From positions 690,001-754,000 of the forward strand of contig NC_019904.1 of the NCBI RefSeq assembly GCF_000325705.1: 64,000 nt of DNA. The letters run 5' to 3'. The stretch comes from Echinicola vietnamensis DSM 17526 (lineage in GTDB: Bacteria > Bacteroidota > Bacteroidia > Cytophagales > Cyclobacteriaceae). Below are positions 18,480 through 27,400 of the stretch, one piece after another. How positions within the stretch are numbered: the first letter of the stretch is position 1; each line of letters opens with the position of its first letter. The position numbers and the translations under genes are program-made. The notes under the pieces are model-generated. The model made no database searches. It was not told where the DNA came from and was given only the letters and a program-made list of their open reading frames with translations.

Positions 18480-18528
18480 AAAGGAGAATGGGCAACCATT
18501 AAGCATAAAAACGTTCTCTTTTTTTTGT
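18480..18528 (+). terminator. candidate terminator of the tRNA-like transcript
   Basis: AAAGGAGAA pairs with TTCTCTTT (one bulged G) around a loop of about 20 bases, and a run of eight T follows. The long loop makes it a moderate candidate. Confidence 0.45.
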
Positions 18529-18555
18529 CTAATCCGACAAGGCATAACGGCTCAA

Positions 18556-18606
18556 AGAGAATCAAGCGGAAAAGCTGGGGACTACCGGTTTTACTTAATG
18601 GCAAAA
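18556..18606 (-). repeat. dispersed repeat, inverted copy of part of 34025-34078
   Basis: The stretch from GAATCAAGCGGAAAAGC through TTTACTTAATGGCAAAACC is the reverse complement of the segment at about 34025-34078, with only a few mismatches over roughly 50 bases. No open frame is conserved between the copies, so this is a non-coding dispersed repeat. Confidence 0.65.
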
Positions 18607-18675
18607 CCACGGATAAATAAAAAATGGTTGTTCCGATAATCATCTAGTCCGCATTTGAAATACGGACTTTAGTGA

Positions 18676-18812
18676 AGAGATTGTCTCATAAGTCCTCGTC
18701 ATTGCGATTCCGATGGATATCGGAAGAAGCAATCTCGTCATACGTGCAATGAAAGCACATCGAGATCACTTCACTCCGCTCGTGATGACTTATTTATTTA
18801 TGAGACAACCTC
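18676..18812. repeat. MITE-like element with terminal inverted repeats
   Basis: About 137 bases are bounded by AGAGATTGTCTCATA at the left and its near-perfect inverse (AGAGGTTGTCTCATA on the other strand) at the right. An inner pair (CTCGTCATTGCG / CGTGATGACTTA region) extends the symmetry. It is non-coding. Ends of the form GAGRTTGTCTCA resemble termini of transposase-encoding elements, so a non-autonomous MITE is the best reading; no parent element is in the window. Confidence 0.6.
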
Positions 18813-19371
18813 TTGTATAAGCACTCCATTATTATTGCTTGATCACATTTTTACTCCATAGTGTAAGCTGGGGAGAGGTAAAATACAAGATATAAGGTGT
18901 TTTGTAGCTATCGTTATAGCTTATATGCTCGAAAGCTGGCCCCAAAAGGGCGACACATCCATAGCCATGGGTGAAGCCCATTATAAATCAGCCCATTCAA
19001 ACTGGTCGGTTTTAGCCGCATTTCCTTTCCTATCCCCCACAATTTCCCGCTAAACCCCATTCGCCCCGATAGAGGAAAACCATCGTTTTAACGGGGTGAA
19101 ATTTTCTTTCATAAGAACATGTTATAATTCATCTCCCCGAAATATCGCTATACTATAGATAGATCGCCTAAGCCTCGCGACAGGTTTAAGGCATGAATTT
19201 TGACAGGCTTCCATAAAAGGTAGAACTATTGTAGAGAAAATCTCTTTTGATTATCTTGGAAAAGGAAACACCTAAGTTTTTCAGACGCTATTTTTGAGAG
19301 CTTGTAAACTTTGTCATGTTCGACTTTATTTTATTTAGAATAAAGTTTATTTTACTTTACATGGTTAATTT
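18813..19371. other. intergenic region upstream of the giant repeat protein
   Basis: About 560 bases without a gene. It holds one dispersed-repeat copy (19080-19150) and a segment near 19010 (GGTTTTAGCCGCATTTCC) whose complement recurs near 33200. An AT-rich stretch with the short inverted repeat TTTATTTTATTTAGAATAAAG lies just before the start at 19372. I see no clear -7 box. Confidence 0.45.
19080..19150 (+). repeat. dispersed repeat copy, matching 33951-34020
   Basis: CCATCGTTTTA, TTTCATAAGA, CATGT and AAATATCGCT occur in the same order and spacing in both copies, about 70 bases in all with scattered mismatches. Both copies are intergenic. Confidence 0.65.
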
Positions 19372-22300
19372 ATGGTAAAAAAGGACCAAAATAAAAAAAG
19401 GCTGAGACGATCCCAGAGGCGGTTGATCCGGTTTTTTGCCATCGTTATTTTCTCTTTGGTGTTTCTTCAGGTGGGCCTTTATTTTGGGTCTGATCTCTTG
19501 TTAAGGAGTTATGTCCAAACCAAAGTGGACGAAGCTTCCGGAGGAAAATATGAAGTCAGCTTTGACCGCTTCCATTTATCGATTTTCCAGCGTGGTTTTT
19601 ACTTTGAAGGATTCAGCCTGATTCCCAATAAAGCCATGCTTGACTCCTTACCAGATGACAAGCCGGTCTATAAAATCCAGGTTCCCCAAATTGCCGTAAA
19701 GGGGATTGGTTATCATTTTTCGGATAAAACCCTAAGGGTAGGCAGTCTACGGTTTGTCGAACCTATGATTCAGACCAAGCAGCATTTGGACAGCCTCAGT
19801 TCAAACTCCAAACTGGAACAGCTACAGCTGGAAATCAAAAAATCCCTGGAACAGCTTCCTCTGGAAGAAATCATCATTCAAGACTTATACATCGACCAAG
19901 CGGATCTATTGGTAGAAAATTTTGTGAGCCGGAAATCAGTTAAGGCTGAAAATACCAATTTTCACTTAAGAGGTGTTCGGCTCTTGAACCCCAGACCCGA
20001 ACCCACCCCCTTCAATGCCAAAGGGTTTGGGCTTACCTTAGAGAATTTCGAGATGCTCCTGGCGGACAGTGTCCATACACTGCGGGCGGCACAAATAGAA
20101 ATCTCCTCTCTTGATGATCATATTATTGCCAAGGAAGTCATGCTGACCCCCAACCTACAGGAGCCAAGAGAGGTATTTTACAGCATGAAACTCGATAATC
20201 TTATGCTAACCGACGCAGACATCAATCAGGTGTTCTACACGACAGATGTCAATGTCGGAAACCTCAAGCTTAGCCATCCAGAGTTTTTGGTGTATTCAGA
20301 ACTCTCGCCAGATGTGCAGGATAAATCATTATTGGATTACAGTCTATATCCCCTCATAAAAGACATTCTTTCTTCCATAAACATTCATCATCTCCAGATT
20401 GAAGAAGGCCGATTTCTCCAAAGAGGTGTCCAGGACGAATACAAAAACCGGATCGAAACCGATAAGATCAATTTCGAAATGGAGGAGGTTTATATTGGCC
20501 CCGACACAGAGCGCTCCAAAAACCAATTCTTTTATGCTGAAGAAGCAGCCCTTTCCCTATCCAATGTAAAGGTGGTCCTGGCAGACGGCGTACACTGGAT
20601 CACCGGTAAGGAAGTGTACCTCTCTTCAAAAGAAGATGAGGTCAGGGTAAAAGGAGCCAGGATAGCGCCTTTTCGAGAGGTCTCTTCCCAGGTTCCGCTC
20701 TTTGAAGTTGACATCCCGGAATTCAACCTTGAAAACGCCAACCTCAAAAAAGTTTACAACCACAACATCCTTGATGTCAAGGACATGGTTTTCCGCTATC
20801 CGACGGTAAAATTCAGCAATCTTCAGAAAAAAGATGGTAGCATGAAAGGCCAAACCATCCAAGAGCTTACCAAGAACTTTCTTCGTGCCATTTATATTGA
20901 CCGGTTAGAACTGGTGGAAGGAAACATGATCATAAACAACACCTTAAAAGTAAACAAGGACAGTATTTCATTCAAAAAGGCCAGTATGGTGTTGGAGAAT
21001 TTTGCAGTGGACGAAGGCATAGAGCAGGATTCGTCCAGGATGTTTTTGGCTGAGGACCTTCAGTTGGAGTTGGATAACTATGCCATGAAACTTACCGATG
21101 ATCTGCACTTATTTAAAGCAGACAAGATTTTTGTGGATACCAAAGAAAAACTGCTAAAAATAGAGGGCTTCAGTTTTGAGCCGCTCCAACCTGACAAGGT
21201 CATGGAAAACTTACGTCGGCTAAACAAGAAAATGGTTCTGGAGGTACAGGTCCCAGAATTCTATTTACGCGATGTGGAAATAGGGAAGGCCTATTTTGAC
21301 GGGATGTTAGAAATCGGAATGATAGAAGTGCCCTCCCCCGACATCAAGCTCAGCCGCTACATTGCCCCGAACCAAAACAGGGAAAAGGTTCAGATCAACG
21401 ACCTATACCAGCTGGTGACGAGTTACTTTTCACATGTCAATATCGATTCGCTCAATGTCATTGATGGATCCATTGCCTATGAAAACTATGTGCAAAACAA
21501 GATCAAAACCTTTGCGGAGGACAATGTATCCATCAAGATTAAAAAATTTGAACTAGATGAAGATGTCACTCCCCGCAATGCAGAAACATTTTTTGCGGAG
21601 GAATTGGACATTAGCCTGAACAATTACGTGTTCGACATAGCAGATGGGAGATATTCCTTGCACGCTGATCAAATAAGTTATAATTCTTCCAGAGACGAGC
21701 TCATCACATCCAATGTGCGGTTACGTCCACGGAGAGACCTGGGGGTCAAAGTGACCATCGGTGCCGACATTTCCAATCTCAGCTTTTCAGGCGTGGATGT
21801 GGACCGATTCTTTTTCGAAAACACCTTAGCGATGTCTAAGGTACGGCTTTCGGACGCAGAAGTAAACCTATTCATCGATCGCAACGGAACCAAGAAAAAC
21901 CAGCAGGAAAAATCCACCAAAAAGAAGCGGAATCTTCCCAAGAGGTTTGACATTATGCAAATTGACACCATTGAAGCTGAAAACGCCCGTTTCAATGCCA
22001 TCTATAGCGATGACGGCCATGAACGAAACCTCATTAATTCAGGCGTAAACCTTTCCTTTTATGGCTTTCTTTTGGATTCTAGCAAATTGGTAAAAGGAGA
22101 CATTGTGGGATTCTTTGACAACATGGCCATGGATATTGATAATTTTAACCTCGCGTTAAACGACAGTATCCACACCCTTAATTTCAGCAAGGTAGAGCTG
22201 GATACCAAAAGTGACATGATCGTCTTTGAAAACTTCAAGGTCATCCCCAAAAACCTTAAGGGCAACCCCGGCAGTCCCGTCATAGCTGCTGCTGTGCCCA

Positions 22301-23688
22301 AGGTAAACCTACAAACCCACTCGCTTACAAGCTTCCAAGAAACAGGTGAAATCGACTTCCAACGGATCGAACTGGTAAACCCGGAAATAAGCTTATACCT
22401 CGACCAAAAAAGTGCGGACAATACAAGTGAAAAATCAGGAAAAGAAGCCGTTCAGGATATCATCCAAAATTTAAAAGTCACCAATTTCGAGCTTACCGGA
22501 GGAAAGCTGAACATCTTGCAAAAAGACTCCGATGCCAACATCCAATCCTTTAATGGACTGAACATCGTCCTCAACGATTTAAGCTTTGACCTGTCCAAAG
22601 CCACCGCTTTTGATAAGGACATTTTCTTGGACAGGGACTTTTCGGTGGAACTGCCCAACTATGAAATCAAGCTTCCCGACAGCCTGAATATTTTGAACAT
22701 TGGCCTGGTTTCCATTCATAAGGATCAAATGACCCTTAAAAACGTCACCCTAAAACCCCGTTATGGCAGGTATGAATACATCCGTAAAGTAGGCTACCAA
22801 ACCGATGTGGTCAAAGCGCATTTCCCGTCGGTCAGATTTGACAAAATCGACTTAAACAAACTGATGGAAGTACGGGAGATCCAAGCCAACAAAATGGAAG
22901 TGCAAACCCCAAACATCCATGTGTTCAGGGATAAGCGAGTACCGTTCAATGACAGCATCTACCGGCCCATGCCCCAAGAATTAATGAAAAAATCTGGTAT
23001 TAAGCTGGAGTTGGACACCTTGGATGTCATTAATGGAGTCATTACCTACGAAGAGTTCCCCGAAAAGGGAATGGTGCCGGGAAGCATTACTTTCGACTCC
23101 CTTTATGCCAAAATGTACCCTTTTCACCTGAGCAAAACACTCCTGGACACCTTCCGGATAGACAGCAGTCATTTAAAAGCTGCCGCTAGGATCAATGGTG
23201 CAGCCAGCATTCAAATGACCGGGCTTTTTGATTATTCAGCCCCTTACCCTATGGACATTAGGGTCCGTTCAGGAAAATTTGACCTTAAGGCCGTCAACTC
23301 CATTATGACCAGAAATGCCTTCCTGAAAATCCGCGAGGGGGTTGCCCAGCCTTCTTCTTGGTCCTTTACGGCTGATAATGAAACCGCCAAGGGGCACATG
23401 ACATTCTATTATAACAGTTTAAAAGTCCAACTACTGAATGACAGGACCCTCAAAAAGGCAAGAGGAAGAAAGGCAATGCTGAACTTTGTCCTCAACGCCA
23501 TCGCCCTCCGAGGGAACAACCCCCGAAAGATCTTTGGCACGGAAAAAGTCGCACCCATCTATTTCGAAAGGGACAAGCGTAAATTTATTTTTAACTACTG
23601 GTGGAAAGCATCCCTCTCTGGGTTTCAGGGATCCTTGGGGCTTGGCGATGCCGGTCCTGCCAAGAAGGAAGAGGATGAGGAAGAATAG
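19372..23688 (+). CDS. giant AsmA/TamB-like envelope protein with seven tandem repeats
   Basis: A 1438-residue protein with a basic cytoplasmic N-terminus (KKRLRRSQRRLIR), one membrane anchor at about residues 22-45, and a very long extracytoplasmic beta-rich region. A motif of the form I-x-x-L-x-[IVL]-x-x-G/A-x-[IFL] recurs near residues 168, 336, 507, 690, 862, 1036 and 1213, a spacing of 168-183 residues. Each unit also carries a 'NxxxxLxDxxHxLxAxxI'-like segment. The C-terminus (INGAASIQMTGLFDYSAPYPMDIRVRSG) resembles AsmA-type proteins, and the tail is acidic with Glu and Asp. AsmA/YhdP/TamB relatives are thought to bridge inner and outer membrane and move lipids. That role here is an inference from architecture. 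Confidence 0.7.
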   Translation: MVKKDQNKKRLRRSQRRLIRFFAIVIFSLVFLQVGLYFGSDLLLRSYVQTKVDEASGGKYEVSFDRFHLSIFQRGFYFEGFSLIPNKAMLDSLPDDKPVYKIQVPQIAVKGIGYHFSDKTLRVGSLRFVEPMIQTKQHLDSLSSNSKLEQLQLEIKKSLEQLPLEEIIIQDLYIDQADLLVENFVSRKSVKAENTNFHLRGVRLLNPRPEPTPFNAKGFGLTLENFEMLLADSVHTLRAAQIEISSLDDHIIAKEVMLTPNLQEPREVFYSMKLDNLMLTDADINQVFYTTDVNVGNLKLSHPEFLVYSELSPDVQDKSLLDYSLYPLIKDILSSINIHHLQIEEGRFLQRGVQDEYKNRIETDKINFEMEEVYIGPDTERSKNQFFYAEEAALSLSNVKVVLADGVHWITGKEVYLSSKEDEVRVKGARIAPFREVSSQVPLFEVDIPEFNLENANLKKVYNHNILDVKDMVFRYPTVKFSNLQKKDGSMKGQTIQELTKNFLRAIYIDRLELVEGNMIINNTLKVNKDSISFKKASMVLENFAVDEGIEQDSSRMFLAEDLQLELDNYAMKLTDDLHLFKADKIFVDTKEKLLKIEGFSFEPLQPDKVMENLRRLNKKMVLEVQVPEFYLRDVEIGKAYFDGMLEIGMIEVPSPDIKLSRYIAPNQNREKVQINDLYQLVTSYFSHVNIDSLNVIDGSIAYENYVQNKIKTFAEDNVSIKIKKFELDEDVTPRNAETFFAEELDISLNNYVFDIADGRYSLHADQISYNSSRDELITSNVRLRPRRDLGVKVTIGADISNLSFSGVDVDRFFFENTLAMSKVRLSDAEVNLFIDRNGTKKNQQEKSTKKKRNLPKRFDIMQIDTIEAENARFNAIYSDDGHERNLINSGVNLSFYGFLLDSSKLVKGDIVGFFDNMAMDIDNFNLALNDSIHTLNFSKVELDTKSDMIVFENFKVIPKNLKGNPGSPVIAAAVPKVNLQTHSLTSFQETGEIDFQRIELVNPEISLYLDQKSADNTSEKSGKEAVQDIIQNLKVTNFELTGGKLNILQKDSDANIQSFNGLNIVLNDLSFDLSKATAFDKDIFLDRDFSVELPNYEIKLPDSLNILNIGLVSIHKDQMTLKNVTLKPRYGRYEYIRKVGYQTDVVKAHFPSVRFDKIDLNKLMEVREIQANKMEVQTPNIHVFRDKRVPFNDSIYRPMPQELMKKSGIKLELDTLDVINGVITYEEFPEKGMVPGSITFDSLYAKMYPFHLSKTLLDTFRIDSSHLKAAARINGAASIQMTGLFDYSAPYPMDIRVRSGKFDLKAVNSIMTRNAFLKIREGVAQPSSWSFTADNETAKGHMTFYYNSLKVQLLNDRTLKKARGRKAMLNFVLNAIALRGNNPRKIFGTEKVAPIYFERDKRKFIFNYWWKASLSGFQGSLGLGDAGPAKKEEDEEE

Positions 23689-23818
23689 CCACACGATAAG
23701 TGGTGCCTAAGTCATATCGCTCGCACAATAAAGGGAACACATCAACAAACGGTTTATCTTAAAAACCATTGCAAGGAAACCATTTGATGAAAAATGAGGT
23801 CATTAAATGATATTATTT

Positions 23819-23826
23819 TAGATTTG
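23819..23826 (+). promoter_or_regulatory. TAnnTTTG -7 box of pheS
   Basis: TAGATTTG ends 23 bases before the pheS ATG at 23850, leaving a leader of about 17 bases. Confidence 0.5.
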
Positions 23827-23849
23827 CATGTCCAAAAAAGAATAGCGCT

Positions 23850-24878
23850 ATGCATCAGGATAAAATTGAAGCATTAAAAATAGAAATTGCCGGGGCAGAA
23901 GCCAGCAATCCAGAAGAACTGGAAGCATTTAGAATGCGGTACATCAGTAAAAAAAGTGTGGTAGCAGCACTTTTTGCTGAAATGAAAAATGTGCCCAATG
24001 ATCAAAAAAAGGCCTATGGCCAACTGGTCAATAGCGTAAAACAAGCTGCTGAGGAAAAGTTCAAAGCATTGATCGACAAGGTCAATGAAGGCGAGCGCAC
24101 CTCCAAGTCCGCTGCTATAGACTTGACACTCCCTGCCACTAACCAGCCCGTAGGCGGCATCCACCCGCTAACCGCTACCCGTCAGCGGATCATTGAAATA
24201 TTCGAAAGAATAGGATTCAATTTATCCGAAGGGCCAGAAATAGAAGATGATTGGCACAATTTTACTGCATTGAACTTCCCAGAAAACCATCCAGCGAGGG
24301 AGATGCAGGACACCTTCTTTATCGAAAAAAATCCAGACATTGCCTTGCGGACACATACCTCTTCTGTTCAGGTAAGGGTGATGGAAAACCAAAAACCTCC
24401 CATTCGGACATTATCCCCGGGAAGGGTTTTCCGAAACGAAGCCATTTCGGCAAGGGCGCATTGTATCTTCCATCAAGTGGAAGGGCTGTATGTGGACGAA
24501 AACGTCGGTTTTGCAGATTTGAAGCAAACCCTTTACCACTTTGCCAAGGAAATGTTTGGCAAAGAAACCAAAGTTCGTTTTCGCCCGTCGTACTTTCCCT
24601 TTACAGAACCAAGTGCTGAGATCGACATATCCTGCTTGCTTTGCGGGGGCGAAGGCTGTAATGTCTGCAAAGGAACCGGCTGGGTAGAAATCGGAGGATC
24701 GGGCATGGTGGATCCGAATGTCCTGAAAAATTGTGGCATTGACCCTGAAAAATATACGGGATTTGCTTTCGGAATGGGCATCGAACGGATCGCCATGCTG
24801 AAATACCAAATCAAGGATTTAAGGTTATTTACCGAAAACGACATCCGTTTCCTGAAACAGTTCAAACCCTTACTTTAA
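23850..24878 (+). CDS. pheS: phenylalanyl-tRNA synthetase alpha subunit
   Basis: PheS is the catalytic subunit of the alpha2beta2 class II synthetase that charges tRNA-Phe. At 342 residues it has the N-terminal coiled coil (residues 1-85), motif 2 region (RTHTSSVQVRVME, GRVFRNEAISARAHCIFHQVEGLYVDE) and motif 3 (GFAFGMGIERIAML). A Cys-rich CLLCGGEGCNVCKGTGW insert near residue 263 looks able to bind zinc. pheT is not adjacent, and the gene appears monocistronic with a strong shared terminator downstream. Confidence 0.96.
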   Translation: MHQDKIEALKIEIAGAEASNPEELEAFRMRYISKKSVVAALFAEMKNVPNDQKKAYGQLVNSVKQAAEEKFKALIDKVNEGERTSKSAAIDLTLPATNQPVGGIHPLTATRQRIIEIFERIGFNLSEGPEIEDDWHNFTALNFPENHPAREMQDTFFIEKNPDIALRTHTSSVQVRVMENQKPPIRTLSPGRVFRNEAISARAHCIFHQVEGLYVDENVGFADLKQTLYHFAKEMFGKETKVRFRPSYFPFTEPSAEIDISCLLCGGEGCNVCKGTGWVEIGGSGMVDPNVLKNCGIDPEKYTGFAFGMGIERIAMLKYQIKDLRLFTENDIRFLKQFKPLL

Positions 24879-25018
24879 TCCGGTTTGTATTAGGATACTC
24901 AAAGCACAAGGAAACCATGTTGTCAGGAAACAGCATTGTCCACCATAGCATGGCTTGCCTATTTCAGGCTTAACACACATTATAGATTAGCGGATTTTTC
25001 AGGAAGCTAAAATGACAC

Positions 25019-25059
25019 AAAAAAGCGAGCACTTGATCAGATCAAGTGCTCGCTTTTTA
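25019..25059. terminator. bidirectional terminator between pheS and surA-like genes
   Basis: A nearly perfect palindrome (AAAAGCGAGCACTTGATC and its complement around a single central A) has A and T runs on its outer sides, so it can stop transcription from both strands. It serves the convergent pheS and chaperone operons. Confidence 0.9.
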
Positions 25060-25077
25060 TATCACTGCTCCAAGGCA

Positions 25078-26484
25078 TCAATCCTCCTCTTTAAGGGCAT
25101 TGCACCGATCATAGGCTGGATCAATATCGATGTAAACTTCTTCTTTGGCTATTTTAAACCAATCCTCCAGTGCCTCGGATTCTTTCTGCTTTTTGGTAGC
25201 TGCCTTGAGCTTTTCATAATCATCCTCCAAATTGGCCCGGTGAGCAGGATACTCGTTTTTAAAGTAAAGCAGCCTAACGGCCTTTTCTGGCTCACCAGTA
25301 CGCTGATTTTGCTCTTCATAGCGTAAAGCATGGCTGATGGTTCCTACTTGCATGGTATCTATCGTAAAATACAAGATAGGGTCCTCAAGTGTCCTTGCAG
25401 AAAGCCTATTTGCTCCTGTCGTGGGGTCAGAGAAGAACCCACCATTATCGGACGTATTCCTATCTTCAGAAAAATCCTTTGCTGCCTTGGCAAAGCTCAT
25501 ACTGTCCAATTCGATCAAATGCCTCAGACTGTCCAACTCCCGTTCGGCAGCAGCGATGTCCTGCTCGGTGGGCCTTGGCTTGATGAGAATATGTCGGGTA
25601 TTATAAGAATCGGTCCGCCTTTCCAGCAACTGGATCAAATGGATTCCAAATTGGGATTCCACAGGATCTCCGATTTCTCCCTCCCGGAGGCTAAGGGCCA
25701 TCGCCTCATATTCCGGCGCCAACTCCCCTTTTCGGAAAAAGCCCAAATCCCCTCCTTGGTTCTTTGATCCGGGATCTTCGGAATATTTGATGGCCATAGA
25801 GGCAAAATCCACCTCACCATCGAGGATGCGCTGCTTGATATCGCTCAATTGCTTGATCACCCGGTCTTTTTCTTTCCTGCTTGGCTCTGGCTTTTTGACG
25901 ATTTGTCCTACAGAAACTTCAGCAGAGAAGAAGGGGAGTGAATCTTTGGGAATCTTATTGTAAAATTCCCTCACCTCAGCAGGAGAAACAGACATGCTTT
26001 GGACAATAGAACTCCTCATCTTAGCGATGGTCTTTTGCTCTTTTACCATATCATGGATCTCAGATTTTAGCTGCTCTGCCGTCTTGCCATAGGCCTCCAC
26101 TAAGGTTTCCTCATTCCCTCCAAACTGCTGCAATACCATATTGAACCGTTGGTTCACATCCATCACCACTTCCGCGTCGGTAACGATTACTGAGTCTATT
26201 TCAGCTTTTGCAAGCATCAATTTATTGACCAGCAAAGATTCAAACACTTCACATCGGGAAGGAGCTTCAAAGCCCTGCTGGGACTGGGAAATAGCCTCCA
26301 AATAGGACTTCTGAAGGTCTGATTCCAGAATGATATAATTATCTACTTTGGCAATGATTTTATCCAATATCTGCCCGGATGGCTTGCTTTCTTCCGTACT
26401 GGTACTGTCTTTCTCCTGAGCATAAACTGTAATAGTGCTCAAAAAGCATAAAATAACGGCCAGCGTTTTAGTAAGGTTATTCAT
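25078..26484 (-). CDS. SurA-like periplasmic peptidyl-prolyl isomerase/chaperone
   Basis: The 468-residue protein has a signal peptide ending VYAQ and a SurA N-terminal chaperone domain (ILDKIIAKVDNYIILESDLQKSYLEA). Two parvulin domains follow: FFSAEVSVGQIVKKPEPS...GGDLGFFRKGELAPEYEAMA near 190-290, and NTRHILIKPRPTEQD...NGGFFSDPTTGANRLSA near 300-390. SurA escorts unfolded outer-membrane proteins to BamA. The ATG at 26484 starts MNNLTKTLAVILC and overlaps the upstream gene's stop by a few bases, so it is translationally coupled. It is the last of three related genes. Confidence 0.9.
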   Translation of the reverse strand: MNNLTKTLAVILCFLSTITVYAQEKDSTSTEESKPSGQILDKIIAKVDNYIILESDLQKSYLEAISQSQQGFEAPSRCEVFESLLVNKLMLAKAEIDSVIVTDAEVVMDVNQRFNMVLQQFGGNEETLVEAYGKTAEQLKSEIHDMVKEQKTIAKMRSSIVQSMSVSPAEVREFYNKIPKDSLPFFSAEVSVGQIVKKPEPSRKEKDRVIKQLSDIKQRILDGEVDFASMAIKYSEDPGSKNQGGDLGFFRKGELAPEYEAMALSLREGEIGDPVESQFGIHLIQLLERRTDSYNTRHILIKPRPTEQDIAAAERELDSLRHLIELDSMSFAKAAKDFSEDRNTSDNGGFFSDPTTGANRLSARTLEDPILYFTIDTMQVGTISHALRYEEQNQRTGEPEKAVRLLYFKNEYPAHRANLEDDYEKLKAATKKQKESEALEDWFKIAKEEVYIDIDPAYDRCNALKEED

Positions 26485-27400
26485 ATATTTTAAATTCATT
26501 ATTACCTTTTGCCCTCGAATAAACTTCATTTTGAAGGTCTTCTGCTAGGTTTACTTTTCTTTTATTGACAATGATTTTAGAAATCTCATCCCTGACAAAT
26601 TCCACTGGAGGCACCTGATCCCGGAGCTTGTATTCCAGCACCTTGAAATAGTAGTTATACTGATCATCCTCAACCTTTATCAGGGGCTTCCCCCTGGTAA
26701 GCAGCTGTACTTTATTCTGGTTTTCTGCCAAAGGCGTATTGGTGATGATCTCATCAAATTTCACCCAAGTGGAATCTTCCAGAAAATAGTTGGCTGCCGA
26801 CTTTATCGCCAATTCCCGCAATTCAAGTTTGGCGGCTTCACCGGATTGGTTTAAAAGACGGTTCGCTTGGTTATTTTGGGGAAGCGATTTGTTCATTTTG
26901 ATGAAATTGGCCCGCACGATGATTTCCTTGAGTGTAAAATTATGGATATTTTCTTCGTAATAGGCATTGACCTCTTCATCGGAAACTTCCCTGTTTAGGT
27001 TTTCCTCGATATACGCCTTTTCATACTCATACACAATTAACGCATATTTATAGTCCAATAGCTTCTTATCGAGCTCCGCTTTACTGACTGAAACTTTTTG
27101 GCTGGCCTCCTTGATCATAAGGTGCTTCTTCACCCATGACTGGACATAGCGATTGGCCAAATCCGTGCTATCACTGGCACTGGTCGCTTCCCGTGTCACA
27201 AAATCCAGATCCGATTGGCGTAAATAGATGTCATCCACGGAAGCCACGGCAGGGCTGCTATTGGCCGCGGTATCTTCTTCGGATTTCACCTTGAAGAAGC
27301 CACAGCTAGACACCACTCCCGCCGCCATGAACAGGAATAACACCACACTGCTAGTGCTGCCCAACAACGATATTTTCGACTCTCGCTTTTTCATCCTCAT
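26477..27400 (-). CDS. SurA-like lipoprotein without a recognisable parvulin domain
   Basis: A 307-residue protein starting with a hydrophobic signal and lipobox-like VVSSC near residue 33, so probably lipid-anchored. It keeps a SurA N-terminal-like region (VASVDDIYLRQSDLDFVTRE) and long helices (VSDEEVNAYYEENIHNFTLKEIIVRANFIK). I cannot find the parvulin signatures (GGDLG[FW]F, GYHI) of its neighbours; the middle looks like a degenerate isomerase or a pure chaperone fold. It overlaps the upstream gene by 50 bases and the downstream one by 8. An ATG at 27394 is an alternative start. Confidence 0.7.
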   Translation of the reverse strand: MRMKKRESKISLLGSTSSVVLFLFMAAGVVSSCGFFKVKSEEDTAANSSPAVASVDDIYLRQSDLDFVTREATSASDSTDLANRYVQSWVKKHLMIKEASQKVSVSKAELDKKLLDYKYALIVYEYEKAYIEENLNREVSDEEVNAYYEENIHNFTLKEIIVRANFIKMNKSLPQNNQANRLLNQSGEAAKLELRELAIKSAANYFLEDSTWVKFDEIITNTPLAENQNKVQLLTRGKPLIKVEDDQYNYYFKVLEYKLRDQVPPVEFVRDEISKIIVNKRKVNLAEDLQNEVYSRAKGNNEFKIYE

